Source: DATCVA01 sp036567205 (lineage in GTDB: Bacteria; Pseudomonadota; Gammaproteobacteria; Burkholderiales; Burkholderiaceae_B). Taken from it: a stretch of DNA of 23,387 bases. A model generated the notes under the pieces. The model was not told the DNA's origin. It saw nothing but the letters and a program-made list of their open reading frames with translations, and searched no databases. The first letter of the stretch is position 1; every line of letters starts with the position of its first letter. The position numbers and the translations under genes were made by a program. The DNA is taken from contig DATCVA010000230.1 in the NCBI GenBank assembly GCA_036567205.1, positions 1 through 23,387 of the forward strand, read 5' to 3'. Positions 1 through 7,346 of this stretch are shown here, in pieces.

Positions 1-69
1 GGCCAGCCCCTGTCACGGCCGCCGACTTAAAAAACCGGCCGAAGTTTTAAAAAGCGCCCCGACCTACAA

Positions 70-1014
70 CTACACCGAAAAATGCCACCCCTGCACAAAC
101 ACAGAAACCGGCTGCCGCTTACCCCCCGCCTTCTGCAACTCCAGCAGCCTTAACACCCCATCAGCCGTCGCAACATCCACCCCCTGCGCACCAACCCCCA
201 CCACTTGGCCGGGCTCGCCACCGGCAGCCTGATCAACAGCCTCTGCCGACCAGACCTTGACCGGATCAGCCAGCCCCGGCAAATGCATCGTACTTCCCGG
301 CACAGGATCAAACGCCCTGATCCGCCTTACCAACACCGTTGCGGGCAAAGAAAAATTCAGCGGCGACTCTGCCTTATCCAGCTTCGCCGCATAAGTAACA
401 CCCTCGGCAGGCTGCGGCACAGCCCTTAACTTCCCTTGCTCCAGCGCATCAATCGCCTTAACAATAGCCAGCCCGCCCACCCCGGCCAGCTCATCATGCA
501 AACGCGCCGCAGTATGTTCGGGCGTAATAGGCAAAACCCTGGTCAGCAGCATATCGCCCGTATCCAGCCCCTCATCCATCTGCATAATGGTAATGCCCGT
601 TTCAGCATCCCCCGCTTCGATCGCCCGTTGAATAGGAGCCGCGCCGCGCCATCGAGGCAGCAAACTTGCATGAATATTGAAGCAACCAAACTTCGGCAGC
701 GACAACACCCATTCCGGCAAAATCAATCCATAAGCCGCCACCACCATCAGGTCGGGAGCAACCGCCAGCAAAGCATCTTGAGCCTTGCTGGCCTCGTCAG
801 GATATTTCCCATCCAGCCGTAGACTACGTGGCTGCAAAACCGGAATACCGTGCTGCTGCGCCGCTTGCTTGACTGCACTGGGCGTAAGTTTTAAACCCCG
901 CCCAGACGGCCGGTCGGGCTGAGTCAGCACCAAAGGAATTTCGTGTCCTGCCGCCAAAATGGCATCTAGCGCCACACGGGCAAAATCGGGCGTACCCGCA
1001 AAAACTATGCGCAT
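70..1014 (-). CDS. fmt: Methionyl-tRNA formyltransferase
   Basis: Cytosolic enzyme that transfers a formyl group from 10-formyl-tetrahydrofolate to the amino group of Met-tRNA(fMet) for translation initiation. The 314 residues match the usual family length. The N-terminal formyltransferase fold is seen in the start MRIVFAGTPDFA, the basic loop RPSGRGLKLTPSAVK (residues 35-49) and the catalytic stretch NIHASLLPRWRG, giving Asn113 and His115. The third catalytic residue is Asp151 in GLDTGDM. The C-terminal OB-like tRNA-binding domain covers roughly residues 210-314. The ATG lies 16 bases after the def stop on the same strand, so the two are almost certainly one def-fmt operon, the common bacterial arrangement. 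Nothing is unusual in the protein. The 69 bases beyond its stop, to the window edge, hold no gene that can be supported. Confidence 0.97.
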   Translation of the reverse strand: MRIVFAGTPDFARVALDAILAAGHEIPLVLTQPDRPSGRGLKLTPSAVKQAAQQHGIPVLQPRSLRLDGKYPDEASKAQDALLAVAPDLMVVAAYGLILPEWVLSLPKFGCFNIHASLLPRWRGAAPIQRAIEAGDAETGITIMQMDEGLDTGDMLLTRVLPITPEHTAARLHDELAGVGGLAIVKAIDALEQGKLRAVPQPAEGVTYAAKLDKAESPLNFSLPATVLVRRIRAFDPVPGSTMHLPGLADPVKVWSAEAVDQAAGGEPGQVVGVGAQGVDVATADGVLRLLELQKAGGKRQPVSVFVQGWHFSV

Positions 1015-1030
1015 GAAAACGCCTACTCCT

Positions 1031-1543
1031 TCAGGCGCGTACTGCCTCGCGCTCTTGTTTACGAATTTTGGTGCGGATGCGATTTTGCTTTAACGGTGAC
1101 AAATACTCGACAAACACCTTGCCCAACAAATGATCAAGTTCGTGCTGAACGCAAACCCCCAGCAACCCTTCCGCGTCAAACTCGTATTGCTCGCCCTGCT
1201 CGTTAAGCGCACGCACACGAATCTGCGCCGAACGCTGTACCTCGTCGTATACGCCGGGTACCGACAGGCAACCCTCTTCGTAGACCTGCTGCTCGTCGCT
1301 TTTCCAGAGTATTTCGGGATTAATCAGCACCAGCAGATCATTGTTTCCTTCGGAAACATCGATAACCACAACACGCTCGTGCACATCGACCTGCGTAGCG
1401 GCTAACCCGACTCCGGGCGCGTCGTACATGGTTTCGGCCATATCGCGCACCAACTGGCGGATACGGTCATCAACGACTTCAACCGGCGCGGCAACTTTAT
1501 GCAAGCGCGGGTCAGGATAATGGAGGATAGGAAGTAAAGCCAT
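1031..1543 (-). CDS. def: Peptide deformylase
   Basis: Metalloenzyme that removes the N-formyl group from nascent proteins, complementing the formylation done by the neighbouring fmt product. All three family motifs are present: GVGLAATQ (residues 44-51), EGCLSVP with the metal ligand Cys92, and QHELDH with metal ligands His134 and His138 and catalytic Glu135. I start at the ATG giving MALLPILHYPDPRL (170 aa), because this is where family members begin. The frame stays open upstream to a TTG at 1594, which would add 17 unconserved residues. No strong Shine-Dalgarno is visible before the chosen ATG. It is transcribed ahead of fmt and divergently from dprA; a possible promoter lies at 1576-1604. 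Confidence 0.96.
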   Translation of the reverse strand: MALLPILHYPDPRLHKVAAPVEVVDDRIRQLVRDMAETMYDAPGVGLAATQVDVHERVVVIDVSEGNNDLLVLINPEILWKSDEQQVYEEGCLSVPGVYDEVQRSAQIRVRALNEQGEQYEFDAEGLLGVCVQHELDHLLGKVFVEYLSPLKQNRIRTKIRKQEREAVRA

Positions 1544-1575
1544 AATGCAAAGTCCGGTAAAGCATCTAACCCCAT

Positions 1576-1604
1576 ATAATAAAACAACTTTCAATAAACC
1601 TGAA
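1576..1604 (-). promoter_or_regulatory. Candidate sigma70 promoter for def-fmt
   Basis: On the minus strand a TATTAT -10 box (1576-1581, five of six consensus bases) lies 17 bases from a weak TTCAGG -35 box (1599-1604). Transcription would begin near 1569, about 25 bases before the def ATG. The position and spacing are good but the -35 match is poor, so this is a moderate guess. Confidence 0.35.
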
Positions 1605-1701
1605 CTACCCGTCGCGAATCAACGGCCGGCTCAGTCCGAAGTATGACTTTTCATGCCACCCCTACTACCGTACACGGCCTGCAATGTGCCACACTTAGCC
1701 T

Positions 1702-2976
1702 ATGCAACCCACCTTATCAACCGATGAACTATCTGCCTGGATACGTTTAACCCTTGAGCCGGATCTTGGCCCCGCTCAGGCGCGCACGCTTTTAGCCGGG
1801 ATCGGACTGCCGCAAGATATTTACGCCATGTCGACCAGTTCGCTGGCCAAGTTTCTGCCGCACGACCTGGCCCGCCAATTGCATTTACCGCCCGGCGCCC
1901 AGATCGAAACCGCCATTGCCCGTACTCTTGAATGGCTTGGCGCCCCGAATCATCATTTGATCACGCTAGCCGATCCAGCCTACCCCCGCTCGCTGCTAGA
2001 CATCCACGACCCGCCATTGCTGTTATATGTAAACGGCAATCCTGAACACCTTGCCCGCCCCATGATCTCCATAGTCGGCGCACGTAGCGCAACCGCGGCA
2101 GGCGTCGAAAACGCCCATGCATTTGCGCAATACCTGGCAGAGCAGGGTTGGTGCGTAGCCAGCGGCCTGGCTCTGGGCATAGACGCCGCGGCACATCGGG
2201 GGGCCTTGCGCGCCGGACAACAAGGCGCAGGCACCGTCGCCATCTTGGGCACCGGCATCGACATCGTCTACCCGTCGCAAAATCGTGAACTGGCCCACCA
2301 GATTGCACAACAGGGTGCTCTGATATCGGAATTTCCCCTGGGTACACGGGCAATCCCCTTTCAGTTCCCAAAACGCAACCGCATCGTGGCAGGCCTGTCG
2401 CAAGGGGTGCTGGTCGTCGAGGCAGCGCTTCAAAGCGGCTCGCTAATTACGGCCAGACTAGCCCTGGAAACCGGCCGCGAAGTATTCGCGATTCCGGGGT
2501 CCATTCACTCGCCGCTGTCGCGCGGCTGTCATGCCTTAATACGCCAGGGTGCTAAACTGGTTGAGTCCGGCCGCGACATTCATGACGAGCTTGGACTGCC
2601 CAAACTCGGTTTCGCAAAACCGTCCCTCGAAGGTTATAGCACCAACCGCAAGACCGAACTCGCGGCCAAGCCGGCATCCGGACAGCGCTCCAATAATGTA
2701 CCCGGGGGTGGGCCCAAAAGCAGGCCCCCGCTTCGCCGTGAGACTCCGCAACAAGCCACGATGCATGGCGAAACCCATGCCAGTCCCGCACTGAACGCAA
2801 AAGGTCCGAACGCTGCCGTTTTAGCCGCATTAGGTTACGATCCCGTTCACCTGGATACACTGCAAGCCCGTACTCAACTGGACCTGGGCACCCTTAACAG
2901 CCAACTGCTCGAGCTTGAGTTAAACGAAACGATAGCCAGGCTCGATGACGGCCGGTTTCAGCGGTGCCGCCCCTAA
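1702..2976 (+). CDS. dprA: DNA-processing protein DprA (recombination mediator)
   Basis: DprA binds incoming single-stranded DNA during natural transformation, protects it and loads RecA. The Rossmann-like core (about residues 85-300) shows the family blocks SIVGARSAT, SGLALGIDAAAHRGAL (154-169) and FPKRNRIVAGLSQGVLVVEA (222-241). A helical N-terminal domain precedes it, and residues 370-424 (AAVLAALGYDPVHLDTL onward) fit the C-terminal winged-helix domain. Between them, about 301-368, is a low-complexity linker rich in Pro, Gly, Ser, Arg and Lys. The 424 residues are longer than the common 360-380 mainly because of that linker. The gene is divergent from def. The HMG-CoA lyase gene starts 25 bases after its stop. 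Presence of dprA alone does not prove competence, since it is kept in many bacteria not known to be transformable. Confidence 0.95.
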   Translation: MQPTLSTDELSAWIRLTLEPDLGPAQARTLLAGIGLPQDIYAMSTSSLAKFLPHDLARQLHLPPGAQIETAIARTLEWLGAPNHHLITLADPAYPRSLLDIHDPPLLLYVNGNPEHLARPMISIVGARSATAAGVENAHAFAQYLAEQGWCVASGLALGIDAAAHRGALRAGQQGAGTVAILGTGIDIVYPSQNRELAHQIAQQGALISEFPLGTRAIPFQFPKRNRIVAGLSQGVLVVEAALQSGSLITARLALETGREVFAIPGSIHSPLSRGCHALIRQGAKLVESGRDIHDELGLPKLGFAKPSLEGYSTNRKTELAAKPASGQRSNNVPGGGPKSRPPLRRETPQQATMHGETHASPALNAKGPNAAVLAALGYDPVHLDTLQARTQLDLGTLNSQLLELELNETIARLDDGRFQRCRP

Positions 2977-3001
2977 CACGCAACCTACTCAAGGAATTCT
3001 T

Positions 3002-3910
3002 ATGTCTCTGCCGAGTAAAGTAAAAATTGTCGAGGTCGCACCTCGCGATGGTCTGCAAAACGAGAAAGAATTCATTTCCACGCAAATCAAGATCGAGCTT
3101 ATCGATCGCTTGTCCTCAGCGGGTTTTCCTAATATCGAAGCAGCCTCATTCGTGTCGCCCAAATGGGTACCGCAAATGGCGGACGCAGCCGAAGTTATGG
3201 CCGGTATAAAACGCCGGCCAGCCACAATTTACTCGGTGCTTACCCCTAATATGCGCGGCTTCGAAGGCGCCCAGGCGGCTGGCGCCGACGAAGTAGTCAT
3301 TTTTGGATCGGCCAGCGAAGCTTTTGCGCAAAAAAACATTAATTGTTCCATTGCCGAATCCATCGCCCGCTTCGAACCGGTTGCCGCCGCGGCCAAGGCT
3401 GCCAACCTGCGCTTGCGAGGCAGCATTAGCTGCGCACTAGGCTGCCCTTATCAGGGCGACGTCCCCGCCTCCTCTGTGGTCGATGTGGCCAGGCGCATGC
3501 TTGCGCTGGGCTGCGATGAAATTGATATTGCCGACACCATAGGTACAGGAACCGCGGGCCAGGTCAGCCAAGTCATGCGGGCGGTAACCGAGCTTGTCGA
3601 TCCAGACCGCATTTCAGGACATTTTCACGATACCTACGGCCAGTCGCTAGCCAACATCCTCGCGGCGCTTCAGGCAGGTATCTCGATCTTCCATTCATCA
3701 GTCGCCGGCATCGGTGGTTGCCCTTACGCCAAGGGCGCCACCGGCAATGTAGCTACCGAAGACGTTCTGTACCTGTTGCGCGGCCTCGACATTGAAACCG
3801 GCATCGACCTTAACGCCGTGGTCGATATCGGCCAGTGGATTTCAGGCCAGCTGGGGCGAAAAACCAGCAGCCGGGCAGGCAGCGCCCTTGCTACTCGCAA
3901 GGCTGCATAA
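3002..3910 (+). CDS. mvaB: Hydroxymethylglutaryl-CoA lyase
   Basis: Cleaves 3-hydroxy-3-methylglutaryl-CoA to acetoacetate and acetyl-CoA, the last step of leucine breakdown. The 302-aa TIM barrel carries EVAPRDGLQNE (Arg15, Asp16), the metal-binding GHFHDTYG (His207 and His209) and the signature SVAGIGGCPYAKGATGN with Cys240 in the flexible active-site loop. These set it apart from the related isopropylmalate and homocitrate synthases. The start is the ATG at 3002, preceded by AAGGA at 2991-2995. An upstream in-frame ATG at 2945 lies inside dprA, lacks this site and adds 19 unconserved residues. Other leucine-degradation genes are not in the window. A small membrane-protein gene begins 2 bases after its stop, so the two are probably co-transcribed. 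The symbol mvaB follows Pseudomonas usage; liuE and hmgL are used elsewhere. Confidence 0.95.
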   Translation: MSLPSKVKIVEVAPRDGLQNEKEFISTQIKIELIDRLSSAGFPNIEAASFVSPKWVPQMADAAEVMAGIKRRPATIYSVLTPNMRGFEGAQAAGADEVVIFGSASEAFAQKNINCSIAESIARFEPVAAAAKAANLRLRGSISCALGCPYQGDVPASSVVDVARRMLALGCDEIDIADTIGTGTAGQVSQVMRAVTELVDPDRISGHFHDTYGQSLANILAALQAGISIFHSSVAGIGGCPYAKGATGNVATEDVLYLLRGLDIETGIDLNAVVDIGQWISGQLGRKTSSRAGSALATRKAA

Positions 3911-3912
3911 AC

Positions 3913-4389
3913 ATGGCGCTACTCGCAGCACAAGGGCCCACCGAAGAAGAACGCTCAACCCTTCTAGAGCAAATGGGGCCGCTGCCGCTACGCGGCATGG
4001 CCTGGCCCGTCTGGATAAAGGTCTTAGCCTGGATCGTACTTATTTTAATTGCCATACAAATCGTACGCACCGCCACCGGCCCCTCGGGTCATAACGTCAA
4101 CGCATGGGCCGCCGCCAGCATACTGGCATGCTTTATGGCCCTGGTCGTTGTTGCACGCTTCATGATGGTTTCCGAGACGCAAATTACGTGTAAAGGAATA
4201 TCGCAAACGTGGATCACACGGCGCGAAGTCGCCTGGGAGGACATTCAGTTTGCCAAATTTATTCCTCTGTTTGCGTCCAAACGCCTGATTTGCTTTACCG
4301 GCCGCGGACGGCCTGTTGTCTTTCAGGCAGGCACACGCGAACTGCAAATTGCATTCGCACGCATCGCGCTTGTGTACAAACGCCGATAA
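3913..4389 (+). CDS. Small inner-membrane protein of unknown function
   Basis: I do not recognise a named family. The 158 residues contain a short acidic N-terminus, two hydrophobic segments likely to cross the membrane (about residues 34-52, KVLAWIVLILIAIQIV, and 65-85, WAAASILACFMALVVVARF) and a C-terminal soluble part of about 70 residues. The order of two helices followed by a beta-rich tail with one Trp-containing motif (REVAWEDIQFAKF) is reminiscent of bacterial PH-like (YdbT/DUF304-type) membrane proteins, but that is only a layout resemblance. The ATG at 3913 sits 2 bases after the HMG-CoA lyase stop with AAGG at 3899-3902, so translational coupling is likely. A longer reading from 3835 would overlap mvaB by 76 bases and is not favoured. 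It converges on the gene ending at 4407. Confidence 0.75.
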   Translation: MALLAAQGPTEEERSTLLEQMGPLPLRGMAWPVWIKVLAWIVLILIAIQIVRTATGPSGHNVNAWAAASILACFMALVVVARFMMVSETQITCKGISQTWITRREVAWEDIQFAKFIPLFASKRLICFTGRGRPVVFQAGTRELQIAFARIALVYKRR

Positions 4390-4406
4390 AACTCAGTTTA
4401 AAGAAA

Positions 4407-5423
4407 CTAACGAATTGGCAGCGGATACATTAACCCGCCGTCGGTCCACAAGGCATTCAAGCCACGCTGGATTTTAAGCGAGCTTTGCATGCCCACATTG
4501 CGCTCGAAGCTTTCGCCGTAATTACCCACTTGCTTGACGATGTTGTAGGCCCATTTTTCATCCAGGCCCAGATTTTTGCCCGCGCCTTCGGTAACGCCCA
4601 GCAAACGGCGCACATTGGGGTTGGTGCTGCTTAATTGCTCGTCGACGTTCTGTGACGTAACGCCAAACTCTTCAGCCGCAATCATGGCGGTAAGCGACCA
4701 CTTAACGACGTTTAACCAGGCATCATCGCCTTGGCGCACAAACGGCCCCAAGGGCTCTTTGGAAATAATTTCAGGCAAAACGACATAGTCGTCGGGGTTT
4801 TGCATTTTCGATACCCGAATCGATGCCAGGCCCGACGCATCGGTACTGAAAACATCGCAACGGCCCGCGGCAAAAGCATTAACCACCTCGTTAAACTGCT
4901 CGATGACAACGGGTTTGTACTTAACATTGTTGGCCCGCGCCCAGTCGGCCATGGTGTTTTCGTTGGACGTTCCCGTTTGCATGCAAATCGTTGCGCCATC
5001 TAGCTCTTTCGCACTTTTTACACCCAGGGAGCGGGCTACCAAAAAGCCCTGGCCATCGTAAAAATTAATGCCGGCATGAATGGCGCCCAATGCCGTGTCG
5101 CGCTGCTGCGTAACAGTGGTATTACGTGCCAGCAAATCGATTTCGCCCGACTGCAATGCCGTAAAGCGTTGCTGCGAATTTAAGGGAACCGCCTTGAACT
5201 TGCCGGCATCGCCAAGGGTTGCGGCAGCCACTGCGCGGCACAGGTCGACATCCAGGCCCACCCATTCACCCTTGGCATCGGGCGCCGAAAACCCGGCAAA
5301 ACCCGTCGTTACACCGCAATGGACCACGCCGCGCTGTTTGACAATATCCAGCGTAGCGGCGTTGGCGCCGTGAAGACTGGCCAGCAAGACGAGCGCACCG
5401 GCAGCATATTTAAAATTCCCCAT
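4407..5423 (-). CDS. Amino-acid ABC transporter substrate-binding protein (AapJ/BztA-like)
   Basis: Periplasmic binding protein of the general L-amino-acid uptake type. The 338 residues begin with a Sec signal peptide (a short basic start, then a hydrophobic stretch) and a probable cleavage after HGANA. Family landmarks follow: RGVVHCGVTTGFAGFSAPD, GLDVDLCRAVAAATLGD, RFTALQSGEIDLLARNTT and QTGTSNENTMADW. I chose the second ATG (5423): the AGGA on the minus strand abuts the ATG at 5429 but lies six bases before the one at 5423, which is proper spacing. The gene starts 28 bases after a Bug-type binding protein on the same strand. No permease or ATPase gene (aapQ, aapM, aapP equivalents) lies in the window, so it is either an orphan or partnered elsewhere. 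Substrate cannot be read from the sequence. Confidence 0.88.
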   Translation of the reverse strand: MGNFKYAAGALVLLASLHGANAATLDIVKQRGVVHCGVTTGFAGFSAPDAKGEWVGLDVDLCRAVAAATLGDAGKFKAVPLNSQQRFTALQSGEIDLLARNTTVTQQRDTALGAIHAGINFYDGQGFLVARSLGVKSAKELDGATICMQTGTSNENTMADWARANNVKYKPVVIEQFNEVVNAFAAGRCDVFSTDASGLASIRVSKMQNPDDYVVLPEIISKEPLGPFVRQGDDAWLNVVKWSLTAMIAAEEFGVTSQNVDEQLSSTNPNVRRLLGVTEGAGKNLGLDEKWAYNIVKQVGNYGESFERNVGMQSSLKIQRGLNALWTDGGLMYPLPIR

Positions 5424-5451
5424 AAACATTCCTGTTCAAATCGTGATGAAG

Positions 5452-6417
5452 TTAATCCAGTTGTATTTTGGCCGCTTCGATAACCTTAGCCCAGTCAGAG
5501 CGCTCGCGCTCGGCATATTCTTTAAACATGGCCGCGGACATGGGCATAGGCTCGACACCCATATCGATAATTTGTTGAGATACTTCCCTGGAGGTTAAGG
5601 AATCCACCAGCTCTGTGCTTAATTTGCCAACGATCTCGATTGGAATATTGCCCGGCCCGACCAGCCCTTGCCATGCGTAAGCGGTGAAATCCTTGACGCC
5701 TGCTTCAGCCATAGTGGGCACATCAGGCAGCAAGCTAAGTCTCTTGGGCGTAGCCACCGCCAGGACGCGTAATTTTCCGGCCTTAATATTAGACAGAGCT
5801 GCAGCCGAGTCGACAAATCCCATGGAAACCTGCCCGCCTAGCAAATCCTGCAATGCTGGCGCAGCGCCTTTATAGGGCACATGCACAATTTTTACGTCGG
5901 CGCGCTGCATAAACCGTTCAAGTGCCAGGTGGTGAGGCGAGCCGGCGCCTGCCGAGGCAGAGGTAAGTTTGGCGGGTTCTTTACGTGCCGCGGCCAATAC
6001 ATCGCCAAGCGTTTTAAACGGCGAACTTTCGTTAACGGCCAGCATTAAGGGAAAACGCGCCAGCCCCCCAATATAGGTAAATTTAGCCGGGTCGTACTGA
6101 AGCTTTGAATAAAGAGACGGGTTGTAAGCCAGAGTGCCCGAATCGGCCGTACCCACCACATAGCCATCGGGACTGGCCTGCCCTATAAACGTAGCGCCAA
6201 TGATAGTTGCCGCACCCGGCTTGTTTTCGACCACCACAGTCTGACCCAGCCGCTTTTGCAGATCGCTGGCAACCAGCCGGGCAATAACGTCGGACCCGCC
6301 TCCCGCCGGATACGGAACCACCCACTGCACCGGCCGCTCGGGCCACGAAGCTGCTGACGCCATGCTGGCAACGGTAAACGCCGATACCGCCAAAAGGTTT
6401 TTTAGTAGATTGGACAT
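5452..6417 (-). CDS. Bug/TctC-family periplasmic solute-binding protein
   Basis: Extracytoplasmic binding protein of the tripartite tricarboxylate transporter type, a family greatly expanded in Bordetella and relatives. The 321 residues start with a signal peptide (MSNLLKNLLAVSAFTVASMA) cleaved probably after ASA at residue 22. The mature start WPERPVQWVVPYPAGGGSD is the family hallmark, followed by GQTVVVENKPGAA, HVPYKGAAPALQDLLGGQV and LPDVPTMAEAGV. Family members bind carboxylates through Asp-centred loops; the ligand here is unknown. GGAGA lies eight bases before the ATG. No TctA or TctB membrane component is nearby, which is usual for Bug proteins. It precedes the amino-acid binding protein by 28 bases and probably shares its transcript. 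Confidence 0.93.
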   Translation of the reverse strand: MSNLLKNLLAVSAFTVASMASAASWPERPVQWVVPYPAGGGSDVIARLVASDLQKRLGQTVVVENKPGAATIIGATFIGQASPDGYVVGTADSGTLAYNPSLYSKLQYDPAKFTYIGGLARFPLMLAVNESSPFKTLGDVLAAARKEPAKLTSASAGAGSPHHLALERFMQRADVKIVHVPYKGAAPALQDLLGGQVSMGFVDSAAALSNIKAGKLRVLAVATPKRLSLLPDVPTMAEAGVKDFTAYAWQGLVGPGNIPIEIVGKLSTELVDSLTSREVSQQIIDMGVEPMPMSAAMFKEYAERERSDWAKVIEAAKIQLD

Positions 6418-6421
6418 GTCA

Positions 6422-6481
6422 CGGTCTCCGTATAATTATTTTTGACCCGTCCATTATGCCCGCAAGAGACCGAGTCGTTAA
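6422..6481 (-). promoter_or_regulatory. Candidate promoter and inverted repeat before the Bug gene
   Basis: On the minus strand TTAACG (6476-6481) and CATAAT (6453-6458) are spaced 17 bases, a plausible sigma70 promoter for the Bug gene. A perfect 7-bp inverted repeat, CGGTCTC (6422-6428) and GAGACCG (6466-6472), overlaps it. One arm lies between the -35 and -10 boxes and the other covers the GGAGA ribosome-binding site. The arms could be operator half-sites. With only seven bases each, chance remains possible. Confidence 0.35.
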
Positions 6482-6501
6482 GCGGTAATTCTGCTTGTAG
6501 A

Positions 6502-7197
6502 TCAGGCGTAGTCGCGCTGCCCGAAAATAGCCGACCCGATACGTACTTCGGTGGCCCCTTCTTCAATGGCCAGTTCAAAATCGCCGCTCATGCCCATGGA
6601 CAGGCGTGTCAGCTCGGCATAACCAACGTCCTGAAGGCGATCGCGACATAGCCGCAATGCCTTGAAACACGAACGCACAGCCTTGATGTCCGGTGAATTC
6701 ACCGCCAGTGTCATCAAGCCTTTTACGCGCAATGTCTGAAACGAGGCCAATTGCTTCAAAAATGACGGCAGTTCATCGGGATCCAGCCCAAACTTGCTGG
6801 GCTCGGGCGAGGTTTTAACCTGCACCAGCACATCAATAGCCCGCCCTTCCTGTTGCAGGCGCTGATCCAGCGCTTGTGCCAACGACAATCGATCCAGCGA
6901 TTGCACCTCGGACACGAAGCGCGCGGCGTCTTTGGCCTTGTTCGTTTGCAGGTGGCCTATCAGGACCCAGTCCAGATCAAGATCGTTCAGCTCTTGTGCT
7001 TTCCGGCGGATCTCCTGGGTTTTGTTTTCCCCAAAACGGGTCAAACCCGCAGCGACCGCCTGGCGTATCACATTGGCATCAAACGTTTTACTGACCGGCA
7101 GCACCGTTACCTGAGCAGGCTCGCGGCCTGCCCGTTTGCACGCAGCAGCCACGCGCGCATTAACCTGCACCAAACGACTTTCTATGGAATCCGACAT
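6502..7197 (-). CDS. yggS: YggS/PLPBP family pyridoxal-phosphate homeostasis protein
   Basis: Cytosolic single-domain TIM-barrel protein that carries pyridoxal 5'-phosphate and affects vitamin B6 balance and amino-acid metabolism; family members have no known catalytic reaction. The PLP lysine is Lys37 in LPVSKTF. Other landmarks are RFGENKTQE, DWVLIGHLQTNKAK, KGLMTLA, LSMGMSGDFELAIEEGAT and VRIGSAIFG, the last ones forming the phosphate-binding part. In most relatives the second block reads GENYVQE; here Lys replaces Tyr, a small divergence. The length of 231 residues is normal. AGG in ACAGGTCGG precedes the ATG at about eight bases. It lies downstream of the cys genes on the same strand but is separated from them by a terminator-like hairpin (7216-7239), so it is probably transcribed on its own. 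Confidence 0.95.
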   Translation of the reverse strand: MSDSIESRLVQVNARVAAACKRAGREPAQVTVLPVSKTFDANVIRQAVAAGLTRFGENKTQEIRRKAQELNDLDLDWVLIGHLQTNKAKDAARFVSEVQSLDRLSLAQALDQRLQQEGRAIDVLVQVKTSPEPSKFGLDPDELPSFLKQLASFQTLRVKGLMTLAVNSPDIKAVRSCFKALRLCRDRLQDVGYAELTRLSMGMSGDFELAIEEGATEVRIGSAIFGQRDYA

Positions 7198-7215
7198 TTA
7201 CCGACCTGTAAAACG

Positions 7216-7239
7216 AAAAAAACTTCGAACCTCGAAGCT
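7216..7239 (-). terminator. Intrinsic terminator of the cys operon
   Basis: On the minus strand a nine-pair stem (AAGCTTCGA pairing with TCGAAGTTT, including one G-T pair) closes a three-base GGT loop and runs into an unbroken run of seven T (complement of 7216-7222). It lies between the cysN stop and the yggS start, so it would end the cysH-cysD-cysN transcript before yggS. Confidence 0.65.
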
Positions 7240-7250
7240 TTAACGATACC

Positions 7251-7330
7251 TTATTCCACTTCCAGATCAATTATGAGCGCGCAGACAGCACATTTGTACG
7301 GCATGCGAACCGACACGCTTCATAGTTGAC
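7251..7330 (+). repeat. Dispersed repeat, copy C (degenerate, right end lost)
   Basis: Third and most eroded copy of the repeat also found at 14671-14780 and, inverted, at 9581-9688. It begins TTATTCCA, keeps the central core with 17 of 19 bases (CGCAGACAGCACATTTGTA at 7280-7298), continues GCATGCGAACCGACAC and then CATAGTTGA, and loses clear similarity after about 7330, just before the cysN stop at 7347. It sits between cysN and the operon terminator. Confidence 0.75.
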
Positions 7331-7346
7331 CGGAGTTAGCTGCGCT

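Noticed and set aside
1..69. Possible terminator downstream of fmt (AAAAC/GTTTT stem followed by T run on the minus strand)
   Set aside because: The stem is only five mostly A-T pairs and the centre does not pair; it is too weak to call.
1544..1594. Longer def start at a TTG
   Set aside because: The added 17 residues are hydrophobic but unconserved, and family members start at MALLPIL-like sequence. They could mimic a signal peptide, but deformylase is cytosolic.
1961..2433. Long antisense frames within dprA (two of 136 codons)
   Set aside because: They overlap the strongly conserved Rossmann core of dprA, have no recognisable domain or ribosome-binding site, and are expected from codon bias in a GC-rich gene.
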